From Aquimarina sp. Aq107 (GTDB taxonomy: Bacteria > Bacteroidota > Bacteroidia > Flavobacteriales > Flavobacteriaceae), in contig NZ_OX030782.1 in assembly GCF_943733665.1 (NCBI RefSeq), positions 2,382,501 through 2,446,500 on the forward strand: a stretch of DNA of 64,000 nucleotides, in the 5' to 3' direction. Positions 8,281-17,627 of the stretch are shown here, piece after piece. Every line of letters starts with the position of its first letter. Position 1 is the stretch's first letter. The notes beneath the pieces were generated by a model. That model saw nothing but the letters and a program-made list of their open reading frames with translations. It was not told where the DNA came from and searched no databases. The position numbers and the translations under genes were made by a program.

Positions 8281-10899
8281 ATGAAAAAACTCACACTCAT
8301 TTTATTTGGCTTATTCACAAGCTTAACCTTTAGTCAACAAATTGTTACAGGAACAGTGACAGATGCTTTAGGATCCCCTATACCATTTGTTAATATTACT
8401 GAAAAAGGTTCTGATAAAGGAACAATAACCGATGATGACGGAAAATACACCATCGCGGTAGATGAAAATGCTATTTTAGTATTTAGTTTTGTTGGCTTTC
8501 AAACTCAAGAAGTAACTGTAGGTACAGCAGATAAAATAGATGTTACCTTATTAGAAGGGGAAGCTCTTAATACAATTATCGTTGTAGGTTCTAGAAGTCC
8601 GAAACGAACAGCTACAGATACTCCGGTCGCTGTAGATATTATTGATATGCAAGATATTGTGACCAAAAGTGGTAAAATAGAAATCAATGAATTATTACAA
8701 TATTCTGCGCCTTCTTTTAATGCAAATAAACAATCTGGTTCTGATGGTGCAGATCATGTAGACCCTGCTAGTTTAAGAGGTCTTGGTCCGGATCAAACTT
8801 TAGTTCTGATTAATGGAAAAAGAAGACATAGTTCATCTTTAATCAACATTTTTGGAACTAGAGGTCGTGGAAATTCTGGTACTGACCTTAATACAATTCC
8901 TGCTACCTCAATAAAAAGAATAGAAATTCTTCGTGATGGTGCTGCAGCACAATATGGTTCTGATGCTATTGCAGGTGTTATAAACATTGTGCTAAAAGAT
9001 AATATTGATAAACTAAGTGGTAGTATCAGTTATGGAGCATATAACACAAATGCCAAAGGAGATTTTCCTGATGGCACTCCAAATACAGACGGGAATCGTT
9101 TAGACACCGAAAATGATGGTAATAGAATCGCCGATGATAAAAGTTTTGATGGTGGCTCTGTTAAAGTAACGGCTAATTACGGTGTTGGTATCGGAGATAA
9201 AGGATACATCAATTTTACCACAGAATATTTAAGTAAAAATAAAACCCTTAGACCTGGGTTTGATTTTAGAAGAGGATTTGGAGAAGCTGCCATTGATGGT
9301 TTTAATCTATTTGTAAATGCTAATGTTCCTTTATCAGAAAAAACAGAATTATATGCTTTTGGAGGAAGAAACTATCGTGACACAGATGCTTTTGCTTTTA
9401 CTCGTAATGGAGGCGAACGTGTGGTAACCGAAATTTATCCTAATGGTTTTACTCCAAGAATAACTTCTAACATTATTGATAATTCAATTTCTGCTGGAGT
9501 ACGAACTGAGACAGACAACGGTTGGAAAATTGATCTAAGTAATACTTGGGGTAAAAACAATTTTCATTATTTCATAGAAGGTACATTAAATGCTTCATTA
9601 GAAGAAAACTCGCCTACAGAATTTGATGCAGGAGGACACAGCCTAAGTCAAAACACAATTAATTTGGATTTTTCTAAATATTATCCAAAAATGGCTCAAG
9701 GCTTAAACCTTGCTTTTGGAGCAGAATACAGAACAGAAAACTTTATCATTTTTGCAGGAGAAGAAGGTTCTTATGCTACCTATGATATAAATGGGTTACC
9801 TATTGTAGATCCTGCAACGCAAACACAACCGGTAGATCCCGATAGTGGTGAATTAAGACCAGGAGGCTCACAAGGATTTCCAGGATATAGTCCTGCTAAC
9901 GAAGTAGACCGATCTAGATCTAACTTATCCCTATATGCAGACGCAGAATTAGATATTACCGATGCATTTCTTTTAGCCGGTGCTGCAAGATTCGAAAACT
10001 ATAGCGATTTTGGAAGTACTATTAATGGTAAATTAGCTTTACGAATTAAAGCTTCTGAAAATATTAATATTAGAGGTTCGATAAGTACTGGATTTAGAGC
10101 TCCATCATTAGCGCAAATCTATTACAATCTTAGATTTACTGACTTCCAAGGTGGTATTGCTACAGAAACTTTATTAGCTCCTAATAATAGTCAGGTTACT
10201 GCATCTTTCGGTATTGATAGGTTAAAAGAAGAAACTTCTTTAAACGCTTCTCTTGGTTTAACTGCTAAATTGGGAGATTTCTCAGCTACGGTAGATGGAT
10301 ATTATATTGACATAAAAGATCGTATCGTTCTTACTGGTACTTTTGAAGCTACAGAAATTGATAACGTTAATGAAGCTCAATTTTTTGCTAATGGAGTTGA
10401 TACAGAAACCGTAGGTATGGACCTTGTACTATCGTGGAAAGGAAATTATAATTTTGGAACATTATCTGCACTATTAGCTGGAAATGTAAACAATATGTAT
10501 ATCACAGCTGTAAATACTAATTTAGATACTGATATTTTCTTTGGAAAAAGAGAACAAGCATTTTTACTGGCCTCTGCTCCAAGAAGTAAATTTGCATTAA
10601 ACCTTAATTACAATACGGAAAAATTTAATGCTGGTCTTGGTTTGACTCGTTTTAGTGATATCACTCTCGTAGATTTTGTAGACACAGAAGATGAATATGG
10701 AGCAAAAATAACCGCTGATCTTACCTTAGGTTATAAGTTATCAGACCAATTAAAACTAACCATTGGAGGTAACAATATCACTAACGAATATCCTGATCAA
10801 CAAAATGATGGAGAAACCGAAGCTGGTGGATATTGGGATGCCGTTCAAATGGGATTTGGTGGAGCCTATTATTATGCTAGATTAGATTTTAGCTTCTAA
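8281..10899 (+). CDS. TonB-dependent outer-membrane receptor
   Basis: The 872-residue protein has a signal peptide (MKKLTLILFGLFTSLTFSQQ), a carboxypeptidase-regulatory-like domain (about 22-97) and a plug domain with ILRDGAAAQYGSDAIAGVINI, diagnostic of TonB-dependent receptors. A 22-strand barrel follows and ends in an aromatic residue (YARLDFSF). It imports a ligand across the outer membrane using TonB energy. No SusD partner follows, so it is not a SusC/SusD pair. Proximity to the lyases and a degenerate copy of their operator suggest oligo-alginate uptake, but this is inference. It is a paralogue of the next gene and of the decayed copy at 14533-15105. A hairpin follows at 10928-10977. 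Confidence 0.9.
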   Translation: MKKLTLILFGLFTSLTFSQQIVTGTVTDALGSPIPFVNITEKGSDKGTITDDDGKYTIAVDENAILVFSFVGFQTQEVTVGTADKIDVTLLEGEALNTIIVVGSRSPKRTATDTPVAVDIIDMQDIVTKSGKIEINELLQYSAPSFNANKQSGSDGADHVDPASLRGLGPDQTLVLINGKRRHSSSLINIFGTRGRGNSGTDLNTIPATSIKRIEILRDGAAAQYGSDAIAGVINIVLKDNIDKLSGSISYGAYNTNAKGDFPDGTPNTDGNRLDTENDGNRIADDKSFDGGSVKVTANYGVGIGDKGYINFTTEYLSKNKTLRPGFDFRRGFGEAAIDGFNLFVNANVPLSEKTELYAFGGRNYRDTDAFAFTRNGGERVVTEIYPNGFTPRITSNIIDNSISAGVRTETDNGWKIDLSNTWGKNNFHYFIEGTLNASLEENSPTEFDAGGHSLSQNTINLDFSKYYPKMAQGLNLAFGAEYRTENFIIFAGEEGSYATYDINGLPIVDPATQTQPVDPDSGELRPGGSQGFPGYSPANEVDRSRSNLSLYADAELDITDAFLLAGAARFENYSDFGSTINGKLALRIKASENINIRGSISTGFRAPSLAQIYYNLRFTDFQGGIATETLLAPNNSQVTASFGIDRLKEETSLNASLGLTAKLGDFSATVDGYYIDIKDRIVLTGTFEATEIDNVNEAQFFANGVDTETVGMDLVLSWKGNYNFGTLSALLAGNVNNMYITAVNTNLDTDIFFGKREQAFLLASAPRSKFALNLNYNTEKFNAGLGLTRFSDITLVDFVDTEDEYGAKITADLTLGYKLSDQLKLTIGGNNITNEYPDQQNDGETEAGGYWDAVQMGFGGAYYYARLDFSF

Positions 10900-10927
10900 A
10901 TGGTTTAAAGTTGTATTATCAATAAAA

Positions 10928-10977
10928 AGAGTCGGAAATGATTTGACATCAAAGTCATTGTTTTCGACTCTCTTTTT
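10928..10977 (+). terminator. Terminator after first receptor gene
   Basis: Outer stem AGAGTCG (10928-10934) with CGACTCT (10965-10971), further pairing inside, then a T5 run. It begins about 28 bp after the stop codon. Confidence 0.65.
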
Positions 10978-11262
10978 GTTTACATAAATACTTACGCATA
11001 TCGTTATTACTTTATTATAAACATTGTAATCACAATATCCAATACATAAATATTTTAAAGTAAAATAGTCTATATCCACTATTTTTTTATTTGTTTTTAT
11101 TAACAGATCAAAAAAAACAAAAAAACAAAAATAGACTACCAAAAACTATCATTTATTCTAAACAAAACTTAAAAAAATAAAGTTTTATCATTTTAGCTTA
11201 ATTCAGACAAATATTTAGTGTAAAATTCCCTTTAAAAAAAATAGAATAACTGGCTCTCTCCC

Positions 11263-11304
11263 TTTGTAAATATTGATTTATTACTATCTTTATTTTTAAA
11301 CCAA
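11263..11304 (+). promoter_or_regulatory. Predicted promoter and half-operator, second receptor
   Basis: TTTG (11263-11266), an 18-nt spacer and TATCTTTA (11285-11292), then AAACCAAT with ACCAA at 11300-11304. TATCTTTA and ACCAA have almost the same spacing as before the first receptor. The left operator half is lost (TTTTT). Confidence 0.45.
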
Positions 11305-11320
11305 TTTAATTATTATTTAC

Positions 11321-14245
11321 ATGAAAAAACTCACTCTCATTTTGTTGGGCTTATTTATTTCTATGACCCATGCTCAAAACACAATCACTGGAACTGTTAC
11401 GGATAGTCAAGGCTCCCCACTACCAGGCGTCAATATTCTCGAAAAAGGTACCAATAATGGTAGCATTACCGATTTCGAAGGAGCCTATAGTATTGAAGCT
11501 GATTCTTATGGAACTCTAGTTTTTAGTTTTGTAGGGTTTGAAACTAAGCAAGTCTCAATTAATGCCCAATCGATTATTAACGTTACTCTTTCTAGCGGCT
11601 CAGAGCTTGATGAAGTTATTTTAGTTGGAACTAGGTCTTTACCAAGAAGTAATACTACTTCTTCGTTACCTGTTGATGTATTGCCCGCAAAAGAATTAGC
11701 TTCTACTGGTCAAATTACATTTGACAAAGCACTGCAATATAAAATACCATCATTTAATACTGTACAAACTCCTGTAAATGATGCTACTTCCCTATTGGAT
11801 CCATATGAAATTCGAAATATGGGACCTAGTAGAACATTAATTTTGATTAATGGAAAACGTAAGAATCTCAGTGCATTACTTTACACACAAACTTCTCCTG
11901 GTAGAGGTGAAACAGGTTCTGATATTTCAGCTATTCCCACAGATGCTATTAAAAGAGTAGAAATTTTAAGAGATGGAGCATCTGCTCAATATGGATCTGA
12001 TGCGATTGCCGGAGTAATGAATATTATTTTAAAAGATAGTTACAAAGATGGTTCGGCAACCTTACGAACTGGTATTACTTCTGAAGGTGATGGAGAAACA
12101 ATTGGCATAAGTGTTAATAATGGATCTACTATAGGAGAAGACAAAGGTTTCTTTAATTATACAGTAGATTTTTCTAAAGTTAGCCTAGCTAATCGCCCAG
12201 GAGCAGTGGACGCCGATGGGGAATTTGGTGATTTTGTTTTTGTCGATCCAAATCTTCCTGATGGAACTCCAAAACCAGATGCACCAAACATAATAATAGG
12301 AAATACAGTTGGAAGAGCTTCTGTGGATGACTTTTTAAGCCAATTTCCAGATGCTGGTAACATAAATGGTTCCCCCGAAACAGCTGCTGCCAAATTTTTA
12401 GTAAATGGAGGGTATGATATTAGTGAAAACACAGAAATATATGCTAATGCTGCTTATGTTTATAAAAAAGTAAACAGTTTTGCAAATTATAGAACTCCAT
12501 ATTGGAGACGTTCTGAGGCATTTAATCCTGATGATATAGATGGAGAAGATTTTTTCTCATATCTCAATGATTTTTTCCCTAATGGAGCCAATGGAGAATA
12601 TATTGGATATGTCCCTACTTTTGAAGGAGATCTAAATGATTATAATGCCACTATAGGTTTCAAAACCAAAAAAAATGGCTGGAATTATGATTTAAGTTAT
12701 ACCACTGGAGGAAATTCTCAAGATTATACGGTAAACAACTCCCATAATCGTAGTTCTGTTTTTTCTCCATCTACTTGGATAGATGCAAATGATAATGGTA
12801 TCGTTGATCCAGGAGAAATCACTGAAGGTTCTCAATTATACCAACAAAACAGTCCTATTTCTTTTGATCCAGGAGGAACAAAATTTACCCACAGTGTTGG
12901 TAATATTGATGTCGCTAAACTTATTACCGATCAAATCAGTATTGGTTTTGGTGCTGAGTTTAGAACAGAAACTTTTGAAATCATAGAAGGAGATCTTGCT
13001 TCTTACGATGGTCAAGGTGCTGATTCTTTTGCTGGTAATAGACCAGAAAACTCAGGGAAATTTAATCGTTATAACTTTGGAGGTTATTTTGATATTTCTG
13101 CAGATATTACTGAAGACTTTTTAGTAAATGGTACAATTCGATTAGAAGATTATAGTGATTTTGGTGAAGCTTTTGTATGGAAAATCAGCAGTCGCTATAA
13201 ATTTTTAGAAGATAAATTCACTGTCAGAGCTTCTCTATCTACAGGATTTAGAGCTCCAACTTTACATCAGATATATACACAACGAGCACAGTTTTCATTT
13301 ATTCCTGGTCAAGGTATACAGGTAGGAGGATTAATTAATAACGTTTCTCCTCAAGCGCAATTCTTATCAATTCCTCAATTAGATGCAGAAAAATCTACAA
13401 ACTTTACGATAGGTTTTGGTGCTAAAATTAGTAAAGACTTTAATTTCACACTAGATTATTATAATATTAAAGTAGAAGACAGAATTGTGCTAAGTACAGA
13501 AATCGGAGCTACAGAAGCCGGTGACACACCTTTAGATGATGTATTAACAGCTAATAATTTATCAGATGTGAGTTTCTTTGTAAATGCTATTGATACAAGA
13601 ACATCAGGAATTGATTTGGTTGCAAATTACAGAAATATTATGCTAGGAAGCGGAAAACTTGGCTTTAGTCTCTCTGGTAACTATACAATCCAAAATGAAA
13701 GAGATGGGGCTGTCAATAACCCTCAATTAGTTGCAGATGCAGGACAATCAGTAGTAAATGATACTCAAGAAGCATTGTTTTTTACTTCTAGACCTGAATT
13801 TAAGGCTATTTTGGGTGCCAACTACGATATTGGAAAGTTCGGATTCTCATTAAACAACACATTATTTGGACCTACAAAATTTAGAAATCAAGGATTACAA
13901 GATCTAGAAGGACTGGTAGGTGGAGATGCTGCTGATAGCGATGGAGGATCTGATCTTGGAGTAGAATTTATGACCAAAGTAGTTACTGACCTCGGAATAA
14001 ACTACAACGCAACCGATAAAATAACATTGGCGTTAAACATTAACAATGTTCTAGATGTATTACCAGAGTGGGAATTTAAAGCCCTTACTCCTACTGGCAC
14101 TGCCGTGCTTAATGATGCTGATGCTACAAAAACTGCTTTTAATTTAATTACATTTAATGGTAGATATTCTCAAATGTCATATGATGGATATCATTTTAGT
14201 CAATTGGGAACTATGATAAATCTATCTTTAAACTATAAATTCTAG
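11321..14245 (+). CDS. TonB-dependent outer-membrane receptor, paralogue
   Basis: The 974-residue receptor starts MKKLTLILLGLFISMTHAQN, almost the same signal peptide as the previous gene. A carboxypeptidase-regulatory-like domain (VTDSQGSPLPGVNILEKGT) and a plug (ILRDGASAQYGSDAIAGVMNI) follow. The barrel is about 100 residues longer than its neighbour's, and the C-terminus NLSLNYKF ends in Phe as outer-membrane barrels do. There is no SusD homologue downstream. The ligand is unknown; alginate oligomers are an inference from the neighbouring lyases and related upstream elements. The gene ends at a hairpin at 14271-14308. What follows is decayed DNA rather than a cotranscribed partner. Confidence 0.9.
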   Translation: MKKLTLILLGLFISMTHAQNTITGTVTDSQGSPLPGVNILEKGTNNGSITDFEGAYSIEADSYGTLVFSFVGFETKQVSINAQSIINVTLSSGSELDEVILVGTRSLPRSNTTSSLPVDVLPAKELASTGQITFDKALQYKIPSFNTVQTPVNDATSLLDPYEIRNMGPSRTLILINGKRKNLSALLYTQTSPGRGETGSDISAIPTDAIKRVEILRDGASAQYGSDAIAGVMNIILKDSYKDGSATLRTGITSEGDGETIGISVNNGSTIGEDKGFFNYTVDFSKVSLANRPGAVDADGEFGDFVFVDPNLPDGTPKPDAPNIIIGNTVGRASVDDFLSQFPDAGNINGSPETAAAKFLVNGGYDISENTEIYANAAYVYKKVNSFANYRTPYWRRSEAFNPDDIDGEDFFSYLNDFFPNGANGEYIGYVPTFEGDLNDYNATIGFKTKKNGWNYDLSYTTGGNSQDYTVNNSHNRSSVFSPSTWIDANDNGIVDPGEITEGSQLYQQNSPISFDPGGTKFTHSVGNIDVAKLITDQISIGFGAEFRTETFEIIEGDLASYDGQGADSFAGNRPENSGKFNRYNFGGYFDISADITEDFLVNGTIRLEDYSDFGEAFVWKISSRYKFLEDKFTVRASLSTGFRAPTLHQIYTQRAQFSFIPGQGIQVGGLINNVSPQAQFLSIPQLDAEKSTNFTIGFGAKISKDFNFTLDYYNIKVEDRIVLSTEIGATEAGDTPLDDVLTANNLSDVSFFVNAIDTRTSGIDLVANYRNIMLGSGKLGFSLSGNYTIQNERDGAVNNPQLVADAGQSVVNDTQEALFFTSRPEFKAILGANYDIGKFGFSLNNTLFGPTKFRNQGLQDLEGLVGGDAADSDGGSDLGVEFMTKVVTDLGINYNATDKITLALNINNVLDVLPEWEFKALTPTGTAVLNDADATKTAFNLITFNGRYSQMSYDGYHFSQLGTMINLSLNYKF

Positions 14246-14270
14246 AACAAATTTTTAGTTTGAAAACTAT

Positions 14271-14313
14271 AATTCGCTTTATTCTAATTAATTAGGGTAA
14301 AGCGAATTTGTTT
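14271..14313 (+). terminator. Terminator after second receptor gene
   Basis: Arms AATTCGCTTTA (14271-14281) and TAAAGCGAATT (14298-14308) form an 11-bp stem followed by a T-rich tail. Confidence 0.7.
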
Positions 14314-14535
14314 TTAATACATCGTCTATAGTATTAATATACTTATCAAATTTAATTAGATCATTATGTGAACCACCTTCAATTGTTATCATTTTCTTTT
14401 TTGAAGTTAAAATACTTCTAAATAGTTTTTGACATGATGTATAAGGAACTACTCCATCATCGATACCGTGATAAATTGTAATAGGACACGTTACATTTTC
14501 TATAAACATATTAGATGAAAACTTAAATTTTAAAA
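14288..14535 (-). pseudogene. 3' remnant of an alpha/beta hydrolase
   Basis: The minus strand encodes about 80 residues that match the C-termini of the hydrolases at 16833-18489: CPITIYHGIDDGVVPY corresponds to CPITIFHGTSDRVVPY, and IEGGSHNDLIKFDKY to IQEGAHNNLINFGDY. The catalytic Asp and His regions remain, but the whole N-terminal half with the nucleophile Ser is missing. An in-frame ATG at 14563 exists only because the frame runs into the adjoining receptor remnant, so this is not a real gene start. Confidence 0.8.
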
Positions 14536-15105
14536 TGTTTTTTACTGGAACTTTTGAAGCCATAGATATAGATAACGTAAATGAAGCTCAGTTTTTTGCT
14601 AATACAGTGGATACAGAAACTGTAGGTATGGATATCGTTCTTTCTTGGAAATGGAATTATAGTTTTGGTACACTATCGGCATTATTAGCAGGAAATTTTA
14701 ATCATATGTATATCACCGCTGTTAATACGGATTTGGATCCTGACTTTTTTTTGGCAAAGGAGAACAAGGCTTTTTACTAGCATCGACACCAAGAAGTAAA
14801 TTTCCATTAAACCTAAACTATAATATTGAAAAATTCAATGCAGGTTTTGGTTTAACAAGATTTAGCGAAATTACATTAGTAGATTTTGATGCTAATGATG
14901 ATGCTAATGAAGCCAAAATAACTGTTGATTTAACCGTGGGTTATAAACTAAGAGACCAACTAAAACTTACTATTGGTGGTAATAATATGACCAATGAATA
15001 TCTAGATCAACAAGATGATTTAACTGAAGCTGGTAATATTGGGATGCTGTCCAAATGGGATTTAGTGGTACATATTATTACGCTAGATTGGATTTTAACT
15101 TTTAA
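14533..15105 (+). pseudogene. 3' remnant of a TonB-dependent receptor
   Basis: The nucleotide and protein sequence match roughly the last 190 residues of the receptor at 8281-10899. DNVNEAQFFANTVDTETVGM and GTLSALLAGN are nearly the same in both, and later GYKLRDQLKLTIGGNN appears. The reading frame is broken at a run of eight T (about 14745-14752), where one more T would restore KGEQGFLLAS. It breaks again near 15035, where one base is missing from GGTGGATATTGGG. With both repaired, the frame ends YYYARLDFNF and stops at 15105, like the intact paralogue. There is no start, plug or signal peptide, so this is a dead third copy. Confidence 0.88.
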
Positions 15106-15330
15106 GCATTCTCATATTTATTAACATTTTTAATATCCTTCTTTATTTCCTATAAAAAAAGGAAGGTTTATTTTTTAAATCAAAACCGCCCAAACTCTTT
15201 TAGCAAAGGATTCTAAGCTATTTCCTCCATATAAATAAATTATCATTTTTCTTTTTTCATTAAACCTTCACGCAACCATTTGACTCTATACGGTCTATAA
15301 GGATGAAAACAAATAGATAATTAGAAAATC

Positions 15331-16764
15331 ATGAAAAAATCAATTAGTTTATACGTATTATTAGGAATATTATTTCTCACATTTATATCTTGTAAAAATG
15401 ATGACGATGCTACTACTTCATCTCAAGAATTAATGAATGAAACAATAGCTATTCTAAATGGAGGATCTTCAAAAACTTGGAAAATTACTCAGGCAACACT
15501 CATCAATGGAAGTATCGAATTGGATATCTCAGAAAATTTCAATGTAAAAGATGATGAATTTATCTTCAGTAGGATCGCTTTAAAAGATTCCTTAGTATGG
15601 AGAAAAGGGTTCGATATTAAAACTAATGTATCAAATATACAAGAAACATTATTAGATAAATATGTTTCTTCTATTTCCGGGGAATTTAGTATTCTCGAAG
15701 GAAGCAATAATACAGTAGAACTGGACTTTATAAGTGCAACATTTGAAGTTACTGAGGATGACAATATAAATGCTACAATTACCAATGAAGATGACTCTAT
15801 ATTACGTTTTACTTTGATAGAAAAAAAACAAGAAGATTATGTTACAGTTCCACAAACAGGGCTTAATTTTTCCAATTTATTTTCTTTTGAAAGTGATGCT
15901 GTTAGAGGTTCAGCGCCTGGAATGATAGGTTCTTATAGTGACGATAGTTTTTTTATAGCCACTAGAGAAACTGATGCAGATGGATTGAACAATCCAGAAA
16001 GAGTTTTGAAATTTGATCCGAATACAAATACTATGACGGAAAAACTTTTTCCGCAAACTGATTATGTATCTAAACAACTGCATATAGTGGATAATAAGCT
16101 AATTGTTTTAGGCGGACAATATGTAAATACATATGATTTAGATATTTCCCAAAATCCAGTGTCCATTTCGCACGGAAAACAATTATCACGATTTGGAATC
16201 TCTGTACTTGACGATGATATTTATGTAATAGGTGGTGATTTAAACGATACTGAAAGTGATAAAATATTTAAGTGGAATCTTGAATCTGAAACTTTGGCTG
16301 AGTTTGCTACTTTACCAGAATCAAGAAGTGGAGCAAGAGGTACCATTGTAAATGATCATTTATATGTTTTTGGAGGATCGGAAGAACTATTTGGTCTCCA
16401 ATCTTCCAACAAAATCTTTAAAATAAATATCGCGAATCCTCAATTAATCGAAACATTTGAAATGAATAAAGCAATTAACTTTACATATGTTCAAAAGTAC
16501 CAACATCTCATTTATGTAGCCGGACAAATAAGGTTTATAGATAATAATAATGAACTTCAAACACAAGCAACAATTGGTGTATTAAATACGCTGAATAATT
16601 CATACCAAGAATTAGCAACAAATTTAGTTAGCAATACAGGTGAAGAAACCATACATCAAATGTGTATTTTTAATGACAAAATGTATCTTATTTATGGAGC
16701 AGAAGGAATAGATAACGGTGGTCAATATCCAGAATGGGATGTGCTTACCGCCAATTTAAATTAA
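15331..16764 (+). CDS. Kelch-like propeller lipoprotein
   Basis: The 477-residue lipoprotein begins with a signal peptide ending LTFISCKNDDD; the Cys is followed by Lys-Asn-Asp residues. Residues of about 35-165 form an N-terminal domain starting with NGGSSKTWKITQATLI, a motif I associate with secreted Bacteroidetes lipoproteins. The rest carries Kelch-type blades: VIGGDLNDTESDKIFKWNLES, YVFGGSEELFGL and related GG-containing strands, forming a beta-propeller. Function is probably binding on the cell surface; no catalytic motif is visible. It lies downstream of the receptor remnant, and its relation to the lyase region is unclear. A hairpin at 16787-16822 follows. Confidence 0.75.
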   Translation: MKKSISLYVLLGILFLTFISCKNDDDATTSSQELMNETIAILNGGSSKTWKITQATLINGSIELDISENFNVKDDEFIFSRIALKDSLVWRKGFDIKTNVSNIQETLLDKYVSSISGEFSILEGSNNTVELDFISATFEVTEDDNINATITNEDDSILRFTLIEKKQEDYVTVPQTGLNFSNLFSFESDAVRGSAPGMIGSYSDDSFFIATRETDADGLNNPERVLKFDPNTNTMTEKLFPQTDYVSKQLHIVDNKLIVLGGQYVNTYDLDISQNPVSISHGKQLSRFGISVLDDDIYVIGGDLNDTESDKIFKWNLESETLAEFATLPESRSGARGTIVNDHLYVFGGSEELFGLQSSNKIFKINIANPQLIETFEMNKAINFTYVQKYQHLIYVAGQIRFIDNNNELQTQATIGVLNTLNNSYQELATNLVSNTGEETIHQMCIFNDKMYLIYGAEGIDNGGQYPEWDVLTANLN

Positions 16765-16786
16765 AAAGGAATTATTATATAATAAA

Positions 16787-16827
16787 AATACTTCGTATTA
16801 AGAAATTCAAATACGGAGTATTCTTTT
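16787..16827. terminator. Terminator between convergent genes
   Basis: Arms AATACTTCGTAT (16787-16798) and ATACGGAGTATT (16811-16822) are followed by TCTTTTCT. It could serve the Kelch gene and the hydrolase operon coming from the right. Confidence 0.65.
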
Positions 16828-16832
16828 CTACA

Positions 16833-17627
16833 TTATAAAATCTTATTCAGATGTTCATGATAATCCCCAAAATTAATAAGATTATTATGAGCACCTTCTT
16901 GTATTGTAATCAATTGTTTTCTTTTTTGAGTAATTTCTTCAAATAATACTTTACCCGAATCATATGGAACTACACGATCTGAGGTTCCATGAAAAATTGT
17001 TATGGGACATTGTACTTTATTAATAAATTGATATGATGGAATATCTGTTTTCATTAACCATTTTGTAGGTAACCAAGGATACGACCGATGAGCAACATCT
17101 TTTATACTGTAATAAGGTGTTTCTAATATGAGTTGCTTTGGATTATTCTCAGATGCCGTCTTTACACCTATTCCAGTGCCAAGAGACCTACCATAAACTG
17201 TAATTTGATTTTCTGAATATTGATTTTTTGCATAGGTATAAAACAATTGTGCATCAGCATATAACAATTGCTCTGTTATAGTTCCTTCATTCTTACCATA
17301 TCCACGATAATCCATAATTATGACATCATATTGTTTGTCTACAAAAAAAGTAGCAATCTTTCCCCATCTTCTTAAACTGCCACGATTACCATGAAAATAT
17401 AAAAGAACCCCTTTGGGGTTTTGAGTTGTAAAATGCAAACCATTTAATTGTATACCATCTTCAGCAGTAAGAAATATTTCTTTAAAAGTATGATCAAATT
17501 GATAGATATACTCTGAAGAAAGTTTTTCTGGCTGAAAAATAATTTTATGTTGAAAAAAGTATAACAAAACAATTATCATTAGATAAATAGATACTATCCA
17601 AAATAAAACCTTTTTAAGCTTGGACAT
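16833..17627 (-). CDS. Membrane-anchored alpha/beta hydrolase (BEM46-like)
   Basis: The 264-residue protein has one N-terminal transmembrane helix (VLFWIVSIYLMIIVLLYFF), then an alpha/beta hydrolase fold. The oxyanion region YFHGNRGSLRRWG, the nucleophile elbow YGRSLGTGIG, the acid in HGTSDRVVPY and the terminal His in EGAHNNL are all visible. This matches serine hydrolases of the BEM46/YfhR type, whose natural substrates are mostly unknown. It overlaps the upstream paralogue by 14 bp, so the two are translated from one transcript and are probably a tandem duplication. A third, decayed copy lies at 14288-14535. Confidence 0.85.
   Translation of the reverse strand: MSKLKKVLFWIVSIYLMIIVLLYFFQHKIIFQPEKLSSEYIYQFDHTFKEIFLTAEDGIQLNGLHFTTQNPKGVLLYFHGNRGSLRRWGKIATFFVDKQYDVIIMDYRGYGKNEGTITEQLLYADAQLFYTYAKNQYSENQITVYGRSLGTGIGVKTASENNPKQLILETPYYSIKDVAHRSYPWLPTKWLMKTDIPSYQFINKVQCPITIFHGTSDRVVPYDSGKVLFEEITQKRKQLITIQEGAHNNLINFGDYHEHLNKIL

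Larger units (their letters stand above)
10900..11320. other. Intergenic region between the two receptors
   Basis: This 421-bp stretch has no credible gene. It contains the terminator of the upstream receptor gene (10928-10977), an AT-rich middle with poly-A runs, and the promoter of the next receptor (11263-11292). Confidence 0.75.

Noticed and set aside
8281-14245. SusC/SusD polysaccharide utilisation locus
   Set aside because: Neither receptor is followed by a SusD-like lipoprotein, and no sulfatase, PL6, PL17 or KDG pathway genes are present.
14288-14563. A 91-residue minus-strand reading frame that looks like a complete small hydrolase gene
   Set aside because: Its first residues are the antisense of the receptor remnant, and it lacks the nucleophile half of the enzyme, so it is a truncated remnant.
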